NCBI RefSeq assembly: GCF_026210795.1
Contig: NC_089439.1
Location: forward strand, 248,001 to 312,000
Direction of reading: 5' to 3'
DNA: 64,000 bases
Origin: Rhizophagus irregularis
Lineage: Eukaryota; Glomeromycota; Glomeromycetes; Glomerales; Glomeraceae
The position numbers and the translations under genes are program-made. The notes beneath the pieces were generated by a model. It did no database searches. It worked only from the letters and a program-made list of their open reading frames with translations, and had not been told where the DNA came from. This document shows, piece after piece, positions 50,570-61,936 of the stretch (positions within the stretch are counted from its first letter, which is position 1; each line of letters starts with the position of its first letter).

Positions 50570-51275
50570 ATCAGTACCTTCTTCAAGTCCAAACCTAAAA
50601 TAGCAGATAAAGAAAAGGAGGGTATCGATTGATTAATAATATTCAAAATAAAAAATAAAAAGGTTAAACAGAACATTTGTCACCTACCCGTATTATTCCA
50701 TTACGATCGGTACTTTCTGTTCTGAAGCTTCAAGTCCGAACCTAAAATAGCAATCATAGCAATGAAGAAAGAAATGGGTCGATTAGTAATAATCGAAAAG
50801 GAGGAAAAAAATAATTATTAAATGGAACATTTGTAATCTACCTGTATTGTTCCATTTCGATCATTTCGATCAGTACCTTCCGTTCCGAAGCTCCAAGACT
50901 GAACCTAAAATAAAAATGAAGAAAAAAGATGGGAAATTAGTTCAAAATGAAAAAAATAGCAAAAAAAAAGTTGATTAGTAATATTCAAATTTGAAAGAGC
51001 GCACTCACATTATTTCATTTTGATCAGTACCTTCCGTTCTGAAACTCCAAATCTGAATCTAAAATAGAAATAAAGAGAATACAGGGGAATTAGTAATGTT
51101 TGAAATGGAAAAAAAATAAAAAAAATTAAAAAACAATTGATTAGTAGTATTCAAAATGGATACCTTCCGTTCCGAAGCTCAATGAAGAAAAAAATGGGTC
51201 GATTAGTAATTTATAAAATGGAAAAAAAAAATAAAAAAAATATTCCATTTTGATCAGTTCCTTACTTAAAATAGA
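50570..51275 (-). repeat. Array of diverged micro-exon-like repeats
   Basis: Five to six units of about 95-155 bp share, on the minus strand, an intron-like CTATTTTAG followed by about 54-63 bases. The best-preserved unit reads GTTCAGTCTTGGAGCTTCGG then AACGGAAGGTACTGATCG and ends at a GTAG/GTGAG donor-like site. Units start near 50570, 50717, 50872, 51024, 51162 and 51255. The unit with its acceptor at about 50910 is open in two frames, VQSWSFGTEGTDRND and FSLGASERKVLIEM. Others carry stops or deletions. It lies directly downstream of the truncated K3, on the same strand. It could equally be a decaying minisatellite. Confidence 0.5.
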
Positions 51276-51489
51276 TAAGTGGGTTGGTTAGTAGTAATTC
51301 AAATAAGAAATGTAATGTGTGATTTGATTTGTCAGCAGCATTATATTATGATCAAATGAATAATAACAAAGGAACGTAATCATTTTTTATTAATAATAAT
51401 AAAAAAATATGTAAAAAAGATGTAATAAATCATCTGTTTTTGGTTTTTGAGATAATTCCATGAATCTAATTAATAAAATGTACTATGAA

Positions 51490-52975
51490 CCAAGAATATA
51501 AACTTTTGTATCTGGGTTTTGAAATAATCCATAACCTCCATTACCATTATTAGAATCAAGGTCATAAATATTTATTAAGTAAAATTTAACCTATCAAAAT
51601 ATAAAAATAATTAATATTGTATTAATTTTATCAATCTAAATTTGCAGGAAATTCTAATACCTCAGTTAAAAATTCGTCGGTAATATCTTGTAAATATTTC
51701 AAACAAACTTTTTTACATGATTTTCTTATCCATCTATATATCCTAATGAACCATTCTTCAATATTGCTGTAGTAGAACAGCTATCTTCTATTTCTTTAAT
51801 AATAATAAGCTCATTAAATGGTATCCATTCAAACACACTTCCACATCAATTTTTCTCTTGAACGAAATTATCAATTATTTTATTTTTACTAGTCCAGTTT
51901 GTAAGATTGTTTTTAAATTGACTTTTGGTTACATATTCTAATTACTCTAATGTAGATTTTTAACATATTTACCACAATTTTCACAATAATATTAAAAAAT
52001 ATCTCCATTAAAAACTAAAATATAAACCTTTCGTATCTGGATTTTGAGATATTCCATTCGAGCATTCTTTATCTAATAAATATGATTCGACTAATCAAAA
52101 TACAAAAAAAAATTAAAAATTACGTAATTACGTTAATACCAAAACTAAATTAATAGAAAATAGATAATCCAAATACCTTAATTAAAAATTCACATTCACT
52201 AATAATATTCTGTAAGTCATAATACAATTTTTTCCTGAGTTTCTTATCCATTCCTTTTTATCAATAAGTGACTATCTTTCCGTATTGCTGTAGCAAAAAC
52301 ACTTTTTTCTATTTCACTGATATCAAATAGCTCATTATATGGAATCTATTCAAATATTGCACCACGTCCATTGAATTTTAATTGTTTTTCTTTAATAAAA
52401 TTATCTATTATTTATTTCTACTAGTCCAGTTTGTAAAATCATTTTCTAAATGATTTGTTTTTGATATTTACACCATTCATTTTCGTATTTATTACCACAT
52501 TTTTCACAGAACTATCCATCACTGAAAACTAAAATATAAATATAATCCTTTGTATCAGGATTTTGAGATATTCCATATAATAAACTTGATTCAATCTATC
52601 AAAATACGAAAGAATTAATATTTAATTAATTTACCTTATTTATAAATTCATCGGTAAGATCTTGTGGATTATATAAATATCTTGAACAAACTTTTTCAAA
52701 TGATTCTCTTATCCATCACTTTTCACGTTCTTTATAATATAGTGGGCCATTCTTAAATATTGCTGTAATTAAACAGTTATCTCCCATTATTTTAATATCA
52801 AGAAGTTCGTTATATGGTATTCATTCAAATATTCTAACCTCGATTGTATTTTAATTGTTGTTGTTTGATGAAATTATCAATTATTTTATTTCTGCTTGTC
52901 CAATTTGTAAAAATTATTTTAAATAATTTCCTTCCCATTGGTAAAATCTACATAATATTTTGTAAGAAATTCCAT
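51490..52975 (-). pseudogene. K3: decayed third copy of the N-lobe-repeat kinase, 3' truncated
   Basis: It is alignable to K1 from the ATG (MEFLTKYYVDFTNGKEII) through three module exons and into the hinge peptide of a fourth, where homology stops near 51490. Exon 1 already has a frameshift after GKEII and a TGA at the FEW Trp codon. Later modules have lost bases throughout, for example around 52200-52260 and 51840-51860. Intron borders (CTATCAAAATA..., ATACCT...) are still recognisable. No true N-lobe or C-lobe remains downstream; the micro-exon-like array takes that place. Confidence 0.8.
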
Positions 52976-53085
52976 TGAATATTAAAATTTTTGAACGAAA
53001 AAAATAACTGGTTTTAAATGACGTAAAAAACAATATCAATAAAACTAAATTTGATTAACAAAGAAATTATGACGTAATGATTTTT
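52976..53085 (-). promoter_or_regulatory. Relict upstream block of K3
   Basis: It keeps ATTGAATATTAAAATTTTTG, AATAAAACTAAATTTGATTA, AACAAAGAAATTATGACGTA and the AACGTTAAAATATTTTTATT word (near 53150) seen upstream of K1 and K2, although the gene itself is dead. Matching flank continues in patches to about 53600. Confidence 0.45.
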
Positions 53086-56000
53086 TTTTTGAATCTTTTG
53101 CTACACAGGTATTTCCTATCATAGTATCACTTCATCGGTCATTTCCAATTAACGTTAAAATATTTTTATTTAAAACGTCAAAAATCTATAAAACGGGTAA
53201 AATAACATCTATGCCATGTTTTACAGGCAGAAGAAATCCAATAATTTAGTTAATTTAAAAATGCTACAAATCCTTTTATACTTCGTTTACAAAAATTTTT
53301 TTATTCAATTTTTCTTTTTAGAATAAACTATATTTCATGCATTTTAATGAAATTTAAAACATTTTTATGTGTTATATACTTCTATTATGAGTTACATATT
53401 CTCAAATTCCGGATTTTGAATAATGAGGTTTCTGATCTTTTAAAAATATGTTGAAGTTGTTAAAAATTTCTTAAAAATTAAATTTTTTCTAATAAAAAAA
53501 AATACAAGTAAACCAACTATGTAAAATTGACCAAAAGAATAATCAGAATTTTAGCGTAAAAACTAAAAAAAAAATAAGAAAGGGATTCTGCTTCTAGAAG
53601 ATTTTACAATGCAATTGTCATTTCTTGCTACAGTACAATTTTTTACTCCAAAAAGAACACATTCGTCATGTAAAAGTATGACCATCAAGATGATTTTCTT
53701 TGGTTCATGCTTTGCACCAGAAAAACTACATCAAAATTTGCAATTAAGAAAATTACAAAATCTTAAAAAAACATCAATAAAGTTTATTTCTAAAGATAAA
53801 TAAAGAACTAAATAACTAGTATTTAAACATACCCCCTTTAATTTACATTTTTTAAAAGCTCTGTTGTTGTCATTTCATAAATCCAAGAAGTTACTGTAAA
53901 AGAGATGTTGTATCTAGGGATCAATAATTAAGTTGACAATTTGATAAATTATATACTTCAAGTAGATGGTCTTACGAGGGATATATACAGTATTTATTCA
54001 ATTTCTATAGAAATTTGCATGGAATTAAAAAATGTTTAATGATTTAGCTAAACTCTAGGTGACAACATTTGTTAGTATAATTCATGTTTGAAATTTATTT
54101 CACAATGTTTCATGCTAAATTAAAAACATAATTTAATAATTTATGTATTCCAAATGGTTATTTGTAAATTTGGTTGTTATTTGTAAATTAAATTTTGTTT
54201 AATTACAAACTGATTTTTATTATATATAAAGAAAGTTTTACATATTACTCTTTATAATCAGCGTTAAACAAAACTAGTAATAAAAATAAGATAAAAACAT
54301 TTCATGAAAAATAAAGTACAATACTTTAGATTAAATATTATTACTACTATTTGAAACATCTTATTTTTTTATGTAAATATTTATTAGTTTTCGCGAATTA
54401 ACGTTAATTAACATTAATTACATATAAAAGTATAACAAAATTTTCCAAGAGTAATGACAAATAATAAAAATAAAATAAAAAAATGTTTTATTTCAGTATT
54501 TGCTTGTATAGTTTTTTCTTATTTATATTTAAAATCATTTCATTTGTTTTTCAATATCGACTTTACGAGTAAGGGAGAATAATTAGTATATTTTTTTTTA
54601 ATAATCAAATTATTTGAGAACGTTCCGAATTGGTTAATTTCACGCAACGCAACCAAAATGAAAATGTTTAACGATAATTTTAATTACACTAAATCTTTGA
54701 TAAGAGTACACATATTTTTACACAAGAATATTTCTTTTGAAATGAAACTTTTAACGTGACTTTACAGTCAAAAATTCATTTTACCAATCATATCCTATGA
54801 TGACATATCATACTAAGAAAAAGAGATCGTTAAAGCAGGCTTAGCTATTTTGAGAAAATCGTATTGAAAAATTGAATTTAATTTATAAACTAAACTATTT
54901 GAAAAATTAAATTTTGAATTCCTTTTAATAAAGAATTTTCTAAAAAAATTGTTGGTTAAGATGTAACCATATTTTAAATTTAAAAAAAAAAAATTATCTA
55001 AAATTGAATGAGTTTCATATTCAACCGGTTAAGTTAGCCGATTTTTGAATTGCTTTAACCGGTTAACCGTTTTTCCTTAGACGTTGGCTTTTTTTTTTCT
55101 CTAATATTTTTCATATGGTACCTATATCTTAAATACCTGCAGCATTATCATCATTAATAAGGACAATATTTTATACAAGAAATGTTATGACTTATGAATA
55201 ACATCAAAATTTAAAAAAATACCTATAATAATAATCAAAATTATTCAAATTTTTTAAGTAATAATTTAATAAAATCTGAATTTTTTATTTAAAAAGAAAT
55301 ATTTCCACTAATTCATTATTGTAACCAATAGAAATGAGAATGAAATATGTTAGTTAATCATAAAAGTTTATAATAAAAAATGATTATATGATGTAATGAT
55401 GATGGTTGCTACAGTATTACAAACTTATCGGTAACAATCATTCTTAATCTATTATTTTCAAAAAAAAATATAACTTCATTTATTTTTCCATAAAGAAAAT
55501 CTCAACATATTCTTCAATCTATTATACATTTTGCAGGAGAAATATCAATATGAAAAATTTCTTATAATATGTGAAAATTTTATTAATCTTTTTTTTTTTA
55601 AAAAAAAAAATCGCTTTTATAGTAAAATTAAATCAAGCATTAAATTAATTGAAAATCACAAAAATTGGGTTGAAATCTTTTGAATTTTTTTATATAAATG
55701 GAAAATTAATTCATGTAAAATTATTCTTTGTTTTGACATTTGTCCTCTTCATTTCAAAATTCTTAGTAGATTTACAATCACATTGAATCCGCTCCTGAAA
55801 CTTAAGGGTAGAGTAATCTTCCTAATTAATTTTTATTATAGGAAATGTTCACCAGGATTTGGATCATAACAACTGGCTAAATAATTTACCGAAAGATGAG
55901 GTCACGTTAATAAAATTCGTGTAACATCTAAAAAACCAGAGCGAATGCCATGAAACGTCTGGATCGATAAAAACAATGAAAACAAATATATTTATTTTAT

Positions 56001-57024
56001 TTCAATAGTATTTAAAATTCTATACTTTAAAGTGATTTATTTATTTTTTTATTAATTTTAATAAATAAAATAAGTGATAATACGTGTTAAATTCTAAAAC
56101 ATTTCATGAAAAAAAAATGTACACAGTTAGATCATTATAGAAAATACAAAATAACGAAATATTCTTGAATGGCTTATAAATTTTATACCTTTAATTTTCA
56201 CAGACTTTTTCCATGAAATAAAAAATTAACAGTTATGATAACATGTAAAAACTTTATAAAAAAAAAAAATTGAAAAAAATATACTGTATTAAATTTTATG
56301 TTTAATTAAGCCTTTAAAATATTTGTTACAACGTCGGCTCAAAACTAAACCAAAATTAAGAACCAATAATATTCTTTATTTCACATTCGCCAAAAACAAT
56401 AAGACATTCGCGAAGGTTTACGAAGTTTTAATACTTCATACTGAGTTTTCTCAAAATTTTTTAAATAAAAAATCTAAAAGTCTTTGATGGAAACTATAAA
56501 ATAAACTTCTATTAGAATATTATTTCAGTTGATTTATTTTTTGTTAAATACTATTGCATATCCTGATTGAGTTTAAACTTTTTAGTTGTTCAAGCCAGTT
56601 TATACCTTAACTTGATAATAAAATTATGCTAATAAAATCTCAGTTTGTTCCTAAAACTCAGTTCACATGAAATATTTTAATATTTTTGAAATATTGTGTT
56701 GTTTTGCTTAATATATTTATGAATATAAGGAAGGGAAAAGTTTTATTTTGCTATATATCAAAAAAATCCACATATATAATTTGTATAAAGAATCATTTTA
56801 TTAAGTGTTAAGATCACCAGTATTTTTTTTATTACATCAGAAAAAATATTATATTTTTAATATGTTCAATATTAAAGAAATCCTACATATCTATATATAT
56901 AATATATTTAATTGCAAATTTCTATAAAATAATAACAGCTGTACAAATGCCATATATATCAAGTAAATAATTTTTAGCATATCTTTGTTAATCAAGATTT
57001 CATCATAATACGCTTTATTTGGAT
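53086..57024. other. AT-rich stretch, mostly without features
   Basis: The first 500 bp belong to the duplicated kinase flank. The rest has no supported gene; an ATG frame at 53609-53803 lies inside duplicated flank that is not open in K1 or K2, and I treat it as chance. A small palindromic cluster (AACCGGTTAA, repeated inverted) sits at about 55024-55070. The conserved 3' hairpin at 54193 suggests that most of 54.3-57.0 kb was inserted between the K4 tail and its downstream element. Confidence 0.4.
54193..54273 (-). promoter_or_regulatory. Third copy of the conserved 3' hairpin element
   Basis: TTTTGTTTAATTACAAACTG and AATCAGCGTTAAACAAAA frame about 80 bp, close to the copies after K1 and K2. 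The only kinase remnant on its upstream side is the K4 tail at 57.0-57.2 kb, 2.7 kb away instead of about 0.25 kb. Confidence 0.45.
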
Positions 57025-57225
57025 TTCAGATTACTTGATCTAATCATTGAGAATTATCTTCTTCATATTTTGGAAGATCATCTGTAAAAGGATTAACTAA
57101 TCGAGATGTATAAAATTGAAATAGCTTGTGGATTGGTATTTATTTGGTAATTTTTAATGGATGAAAAATTTGCTTTTCTATATATATTCTTTTGCTTTCT
57201 TGTATTTGCATATCAAAATGATATT
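57025..57225 (-). pseudogene. K4: remnant of the kinase C-terminal tail
   Basis: The plus strand GTAAAAGGATTAACTAATCG then AGATGTATAAA matches the K2 tail around 35225-35260, which encodes SRLLNPFTK. The following TTTTTAATGGATGAAAAATT and TTTTGCTTTCTTGTATTTGC match the more upstream tail. Insertions break the frame. Homology ends where the left inverted repeat of the recombinase segment begins, so the insertion of that segment may have cut this gene. Confidence 0.7.
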
Positions 57226-57861
57226 TTCCTGAATATACCTTTTCCCTCCCGAAGTCAATTACCCGAATACTAATTTCTTGAACTGGACATTTTCCTGGAA
57301 TATAAAATTACCGAATTCTTATTTCACGAGTTCCAATTTCCTGAAATCCTACTATTTCCTGAATCCAGAATCCCAATATCCCGAATCCAATATTCTAAAT
57401 CCTAATATCCTGAATGGACAATTTCTGAAACATATAACAATAATTTGTATTTTTTTTCTAAATTTTATTACATAATTGTTTATAAATATTACATCATAAT
57501 TCAATATATCTATCTATTCAAGGAGATCAGATGACGATGATATAATTAAAAAAATTTTAAAGGTACCGTAACATTTATTGGAAATTGAAGTTAACTATTA
57601 CTAGACATTTGTTAATACTTAATCTCGCAATATACATAGGAAAATTACTAACAAAACATTTTATAAGATATTCTAAAATATAATTTTACATATTGATAAT
57701 TACTATCTATAATTATACCGAAATTTCTAAATTTAATAATTATCATTATCGTGCTCCGCTGTATGATGTTGATGATTTGTAATTTAATTATTTTTTATGC
57801 GTAAGTTTAATAATTACAATAAACTATATTTAAGCTATAAACAATACATGTGTTATAATTA

Positions 57862-59445
57862 TTAATTATGGCTATTAGGATTATTATTGAAAATAATAAC
57901 AGAATTGATAAAAACTTTATCAGCTGTTAATTTCGAAACTAATTCTTCCAAATTTTGACTTTTATTTTCTTGAATTTCATTTAAATCTTTTAATGGCCTT
58001 CTTGTAACTTTAATATTACTGTTTGCCGAATTAATAACTTCACGATTATCTAGAAAAAGTTCAATTTTGTTAAATTGATTATCAAAAAATAGAATAAAAT
58101 TTTAGAATATTACCATTAAGCAATGATTTTGCAACAACGAAATTGTCTGTTGATAAAGTTGATTGTTCCATTGATTCTTCTATAGAAGAAAATTAGAATG
58201 CAGGTCATTTATTAATGATTAAAAATTTCAAATTTTTACCTGATCGAATATTATTTTTATTAAAACCAAATGCTTCAACAAGGTTAAAAGCATTATTTCG
58301 TTGAATTTCAGTTTCTGGACGCTCATATCTAGCAAGCCCTTGCTCAGACTTATGTCGTGTACTTGCCATACATTCAGAATTTGAAAATCCTCGTCGCTTT
58401 AATATTTGTACTAGCGTTTTCCGACCTGAATGGTTACTAATTTTGCGATCATCCACGTTAATTCCGGTTAAGGTAACAATTTTTTTCATAAAGGATTTAA
58501 TTTCTTTTTCAGACACATGTTGCTTATGATACCATTGTCCATTAAATTCAACTGTATAATATGAAATAAAAAATAATAAAAATTTTGACATTAGATTTGT
58601 CAAAAAAAAAAAAAATTTTAATATTTACCTTCACTAATATTGCATGGCTTTAAATAAAAATGTGGATCAGCTTGGGTTGGACGTTTGGTAAAATAATTTT
58701 CATACATTTCAATGATACTAGGTATTTCGGGAATGTATAACTTATCACCTTGAGATTCAATATTATTGGCACCGCGTTGATTAGTTTTTGATTTGTAAAT
58801 GATAACATCAAATCCACCATATTTGTCTTTTCTTCGTATAAAATTTTGAAGCTGCAAATTGAAATGTTCTCCTCCCCTTAACCCTAAAAAAATAGCATTA
58901 AAAAAAAAGATCCTATATAATAAACTGGCAGGATCATTGCCAGACATTGCTGGATGATCAAGAATCTGAAGAAGATCATCTTCAGTAAATCCATCAGCAC
59001 CGTTACGCTCCCCACGACCTTGACTCACAAGACTCTTAACTTTACCATTCAAAATCTGCCATAATTTGTAATATTGATCTTTATCCATAATGTTGATAGG
59101 TTTTGAAAGGACAGACTTATTATTCAAATGTCTATTTATTGCAAACATGCAACTATTAACTGAAGAAACATGATATTCAGAACCATCTTTTTTTCTCATT
59201 GCATGAACAAATCTACAAAGCTGATCCTCTAATTCTTCTTTTGTATCAACTTCCTCAATCAATCCTTGATAATTAACATCTGTTCTAAATTTTTCCAAAG
59301 CTCGTATCCAATTTGAAGTTGAATAATCAGTATTTTTACATCGGCTACTATCAATAAGATTGCGAAGCTCATCATCAGTGGGCTTTTTATAAGTAAAGTT
59401 CACCTTTAATTTCTTACAAGGTCGTTTATCTTTATTATCTTGCAT
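57862..59445 (-). CDS. Crypton-like tyrosine recombinase (phage-integrase fold)
   Basis: Four exons on the minus strand (58629-59445, 58240-58551, 58114-58179, 57862-58049), all joined in phase 1 at GT-AG sites, give 460 residues from the ATG at 59445 to a TAA. The catalytic set of tyrosine recombinases is visible: Arg 190 in FLGLRGGEH, a Lys near 218-220 (YKSKTNQRG), His 313 and Arg 316 in NHSGRKT, His 339 in STRHKSE and Tyr 348 in GLARYERPE. Residues 1-150 resemble the N-terminal, core-binding part of Crypton-type and related eukaryotic proteins. The last 84 residues are a hydrophilic tail spread over two short exons. No frameshift or lost catalytic residue was seen, so it could be active. 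Expected role: DNA cutting and rejoining for movement of its own element. Confidence 0.85.
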
Positions 59446-59609
59446 CTTTAAAATATTAATAGAAAGGTTTTGTGTAAAAAAGAGAGTCAGAAATGGAGAG
59501 AAATGAAATTGGATAAAGAAAAAAATGATAAAAGCTTAATTTATGAGTTTAATTCGAGTTTAATAAAAGTTTAAATAAAACATCATAATGTCACACGATA
59601 ATATCATTA

Positions 59610-59751
59610 TTGTGCTTGCGTTGATAAATATACAATTATTAACCAATGCTGCATTCTGATTGGACAGATTTGGCCACTACGTGGCCAAATCCTTACCAAT
59701 CATCTGCTAGCATTGGTTAATAATTGTAATATTAATCGCTACAAGCACTAT
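59610..59751. mobile_element. MITE-like hairpin upstream of the recombinase gene
   Basis: The arms contain ACAATTATTAACCAATGCT, its exact reverse complement AGCATTGGTTAATAATTGT and, at the centre, GATTTGGCCAC/GTGGCCAAATC around TAC. Outer GTGCTTG and CAAGCAC also match. The size is about 142 bp. It lies about 165 bp upstream of the recombinase ATG, where it may affect its promoter. Confidence 0.7.
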
Positions 59752-60139
59752 AATTTATAATTATTGCATATAATTTTTATATAAATATTATTATTTGGCA
59801 AAAAGGTTAAAAATAATTTTACGTGGAAATATGGAATATTGGAATTTGGGATATTAGGATAGGACCTGAACAATACTAATATAGGTAAGATCCAGCAAAA
59901 AAAAAAATTACTATTAGCCGTACGTAACACTTTCGACTATGGTCAGTACTCATAAATTTTTACAAAATATGCACTATAAATTTATAATCCTCTAATAACC
60001 TTAAATCAATTTAAAATTTAATTGATTTATTAGTCACTTTTATCATCAACCGTAAAATCATCTTCATCCATATTATTACTGTATATATTTGAATCTGTAA
60101 CTAGTTTGAAAAACTATAAATAGATCTTTGTCCTTTACT

Positions 60140-60388
60140 TCACCCTGAACGTGCCATATGTCTATTTAAACAATCATCTTTATATTTGCGATTTAATTTT
60201 TCACATATACACGCTACTTTTCTTGAATGAACAATTGTGGGTAACATATTCATACTTAGCCAATCACTCCTTATAATATTTCCAACGAAATATTTTGCAA
60301 TAAAGTAAGAATTCTCAAAAGAAAAAATTTTATTTTTATCGATTATCGTGGTATATGTAACGGACCCTATTATTCTTTCTACCCGCAT
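60140..60388 (-). CDS. Small unassigned ORF inside the recombinase element (82 aa)
   Basis: It reads from the ATG at 60388 (MRVERIIGSVTYTTIIDKNK) through SWLSMNM-like and HSRKVACICEKLNRKYKDDC sequence to a stop near 60140 (HMARSG). The composition is varied, with two Cys, a Trp and basic residues, which favours real coding or a recent relic over chance. It is co-oriented with the recombinase, about 700 bp upstream, and within the same inverted repeats. No family is recognised. Note that the central sequence is DWLSMNMLPTIVHSRK. Confidence 0.35.
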   Translation of the reverse strand: MRVERIIGSVTYTTIIDKNKIFSFENSYFIAKYFVGNIIRSDWLSMNMLPTIVHSRKVACICEKLNRKYKDDCLNRHMARSG

Positions 60389-60703
60389 ATCTACTTGCAC
60401 AAATCATTTTCAAAACAAGCAAACCAAATATCTGCTATTTTAAAACCTAACTAAAATTACGCAAAATTAAAATCTAACTATATCAAAAATTTTGACCAAT
60501 TATACGCATTTTTAACTAAGTTTGTGATGCGCTGTCTCCTATCACTTATACCAGTATTATTCGGGTCCTATTGAGATTCAGGATTTGGGAAATAGGATTT
60601 CAGAAAATTGGAGTTTAAGTAATAAAGATTAGGAAAATTGTATGTTTCAAGAAAGGGTTCGGGAAATTAGTATTCAGGTAGGTAATTGACTTTGAGAAAA
60701 GAA

Positions 60704-61936
60704 AAATGACATTCATTATCATTAACACCATTTCCAATTTCCAGCTTCATATTCTAGTCCTGTTATCCTTTTTTCCAAATTCTTCCAAGTTGTCACGCGC
60801 CAAGCGTTATAGTAAAGACTTCAAACTCATAACCTAGTTCAGACATAATTTCAAATCTCAAAATCTAGTTAACTATAATAATATATTCAGAAAAGGAATA
60901 TTAATATGTCAATTATTAAATAATCTATTTTGTCATACGATGAAAGATGGAAAATGTCAATATATACTTGAAATTGTTAATTAAAGCCAATAGCGTAACA
61001 AGGCGAGCCTATTTTTGTTGAAAATTCTTTGTAAGCAATTGGTAAAAAAAAACATATAACCTAAATATCAATTCCTAGCTACTGAATACATTATTAGTTA
61101 TTATTTTTCTAGCATAATATGAACTGATGATGATATTTCTCAGGTTAAATTATCAAATACAAACGTAAAACAAATCTAAATTATTTGTATTAAATAATCG
61201 AATAGATTATACAAATTTCCTGTTATGGAGATTTATAGATTATAATAACAAATTTGCATTTCAGAAATATCAAAACATCTTATAATGGTTGTATATTATC
61301 AGTTATTTATTTTCTACTACGATTAAATTAATTAAATAATCCAGTTAATGTGACCGTATCTGTATATGTAAATTAAATTAATTCTTTCGTCATGCCGAAA
61401 AGTTCAATATAAAAAAGGAATAGTTTTTATAATCAATAACTTTATTTTATAATTGTTAAATATTAAAATTACTACACCTTGGTGTAAATCTTATCTATTT
61501 TATATAGTTATCGGGTATAATTATTCATGGTTTAATTTTAACAGTTAATTAATTTTGACTGATCTGTTATTTTTTTACAGTTACTTTAATAATTCATTCA
61601 AGAATTATAATACATAGTACAAATAAGTAATATTTTTATTGAAATTTGTTATTTATGCATTCTGCAAGATTTCTAAAATAAATAAATTCCTTTTCCCTTT
61701 TTAATTTATAAAGTGCAATAAAATTAGAATGCTAAATTATTTAAACCTATTAATTACATTTTATTTGACATAGTATTGCAAACAAAGTTTTAAATTATAC
61801 AGTATATTTAATGTATATTCCATTATTTTTTCAATGAATCTGCTAAATTAATATTTGATGAGGTTATATATTACCTATGTACTGTACATAAAAAAATATA
61901 TAATACGCAATAAAATTTTTATTATCATATATTCTT
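60704..61936. other. Intergenic stretch between the recombinase element and the kinase-Sel1 gene
   Basis: AT-rich with no supported gene. The 3' UTR of the kinase-Sel1 gene presumably lies at the right side. I see no repeats worth naming. Confidence 0.5.

Larger units (their letters stand above)
57237..60703. mobile_element. Tyrosine-recombinase element bracketed by long imperfect inverted repeats
   Basis: 57237-57393 and 60559-60703 are inverted copies of about 150 bp. Both contain AAGTCAATTAC, GAATACTAATTTC and TCCAATTTnCTGAAATCCTA, with small gaps between. A related piece (GGATATTAGGAT type) recurs at about 59830-59870. The repeats enclose the four-exon recombinase gene and a small unassigned frame. 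Cryptons are generally described as lacking terminal inverted repeats, so these may be a separate flanking feature. No target duplication was recognised. Confidence 0.5.

Noticed and set aside
50570-51275. Spaced repeats resembling a CRISPR array
   Set aside because: Units vary in length and sequence, spacers are related to each other rather than unique, and the host is evidently a eukaryote.
53609-53803. Plus-strand ORF of 64 codons starting with ATG
   Set aside because: It lies in the duplicated kinase upstream flank, and the aligned sequence near K1 and K2 is not open in this frame.
57862-59445. Recent bacterial origin of the XerC/D-like recombinase
   Set aside because: It has three GT-AG introns, local AT-rich codon use and eukaryotic Crypton-like motif contexts. 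Nothing points to recent transfer.
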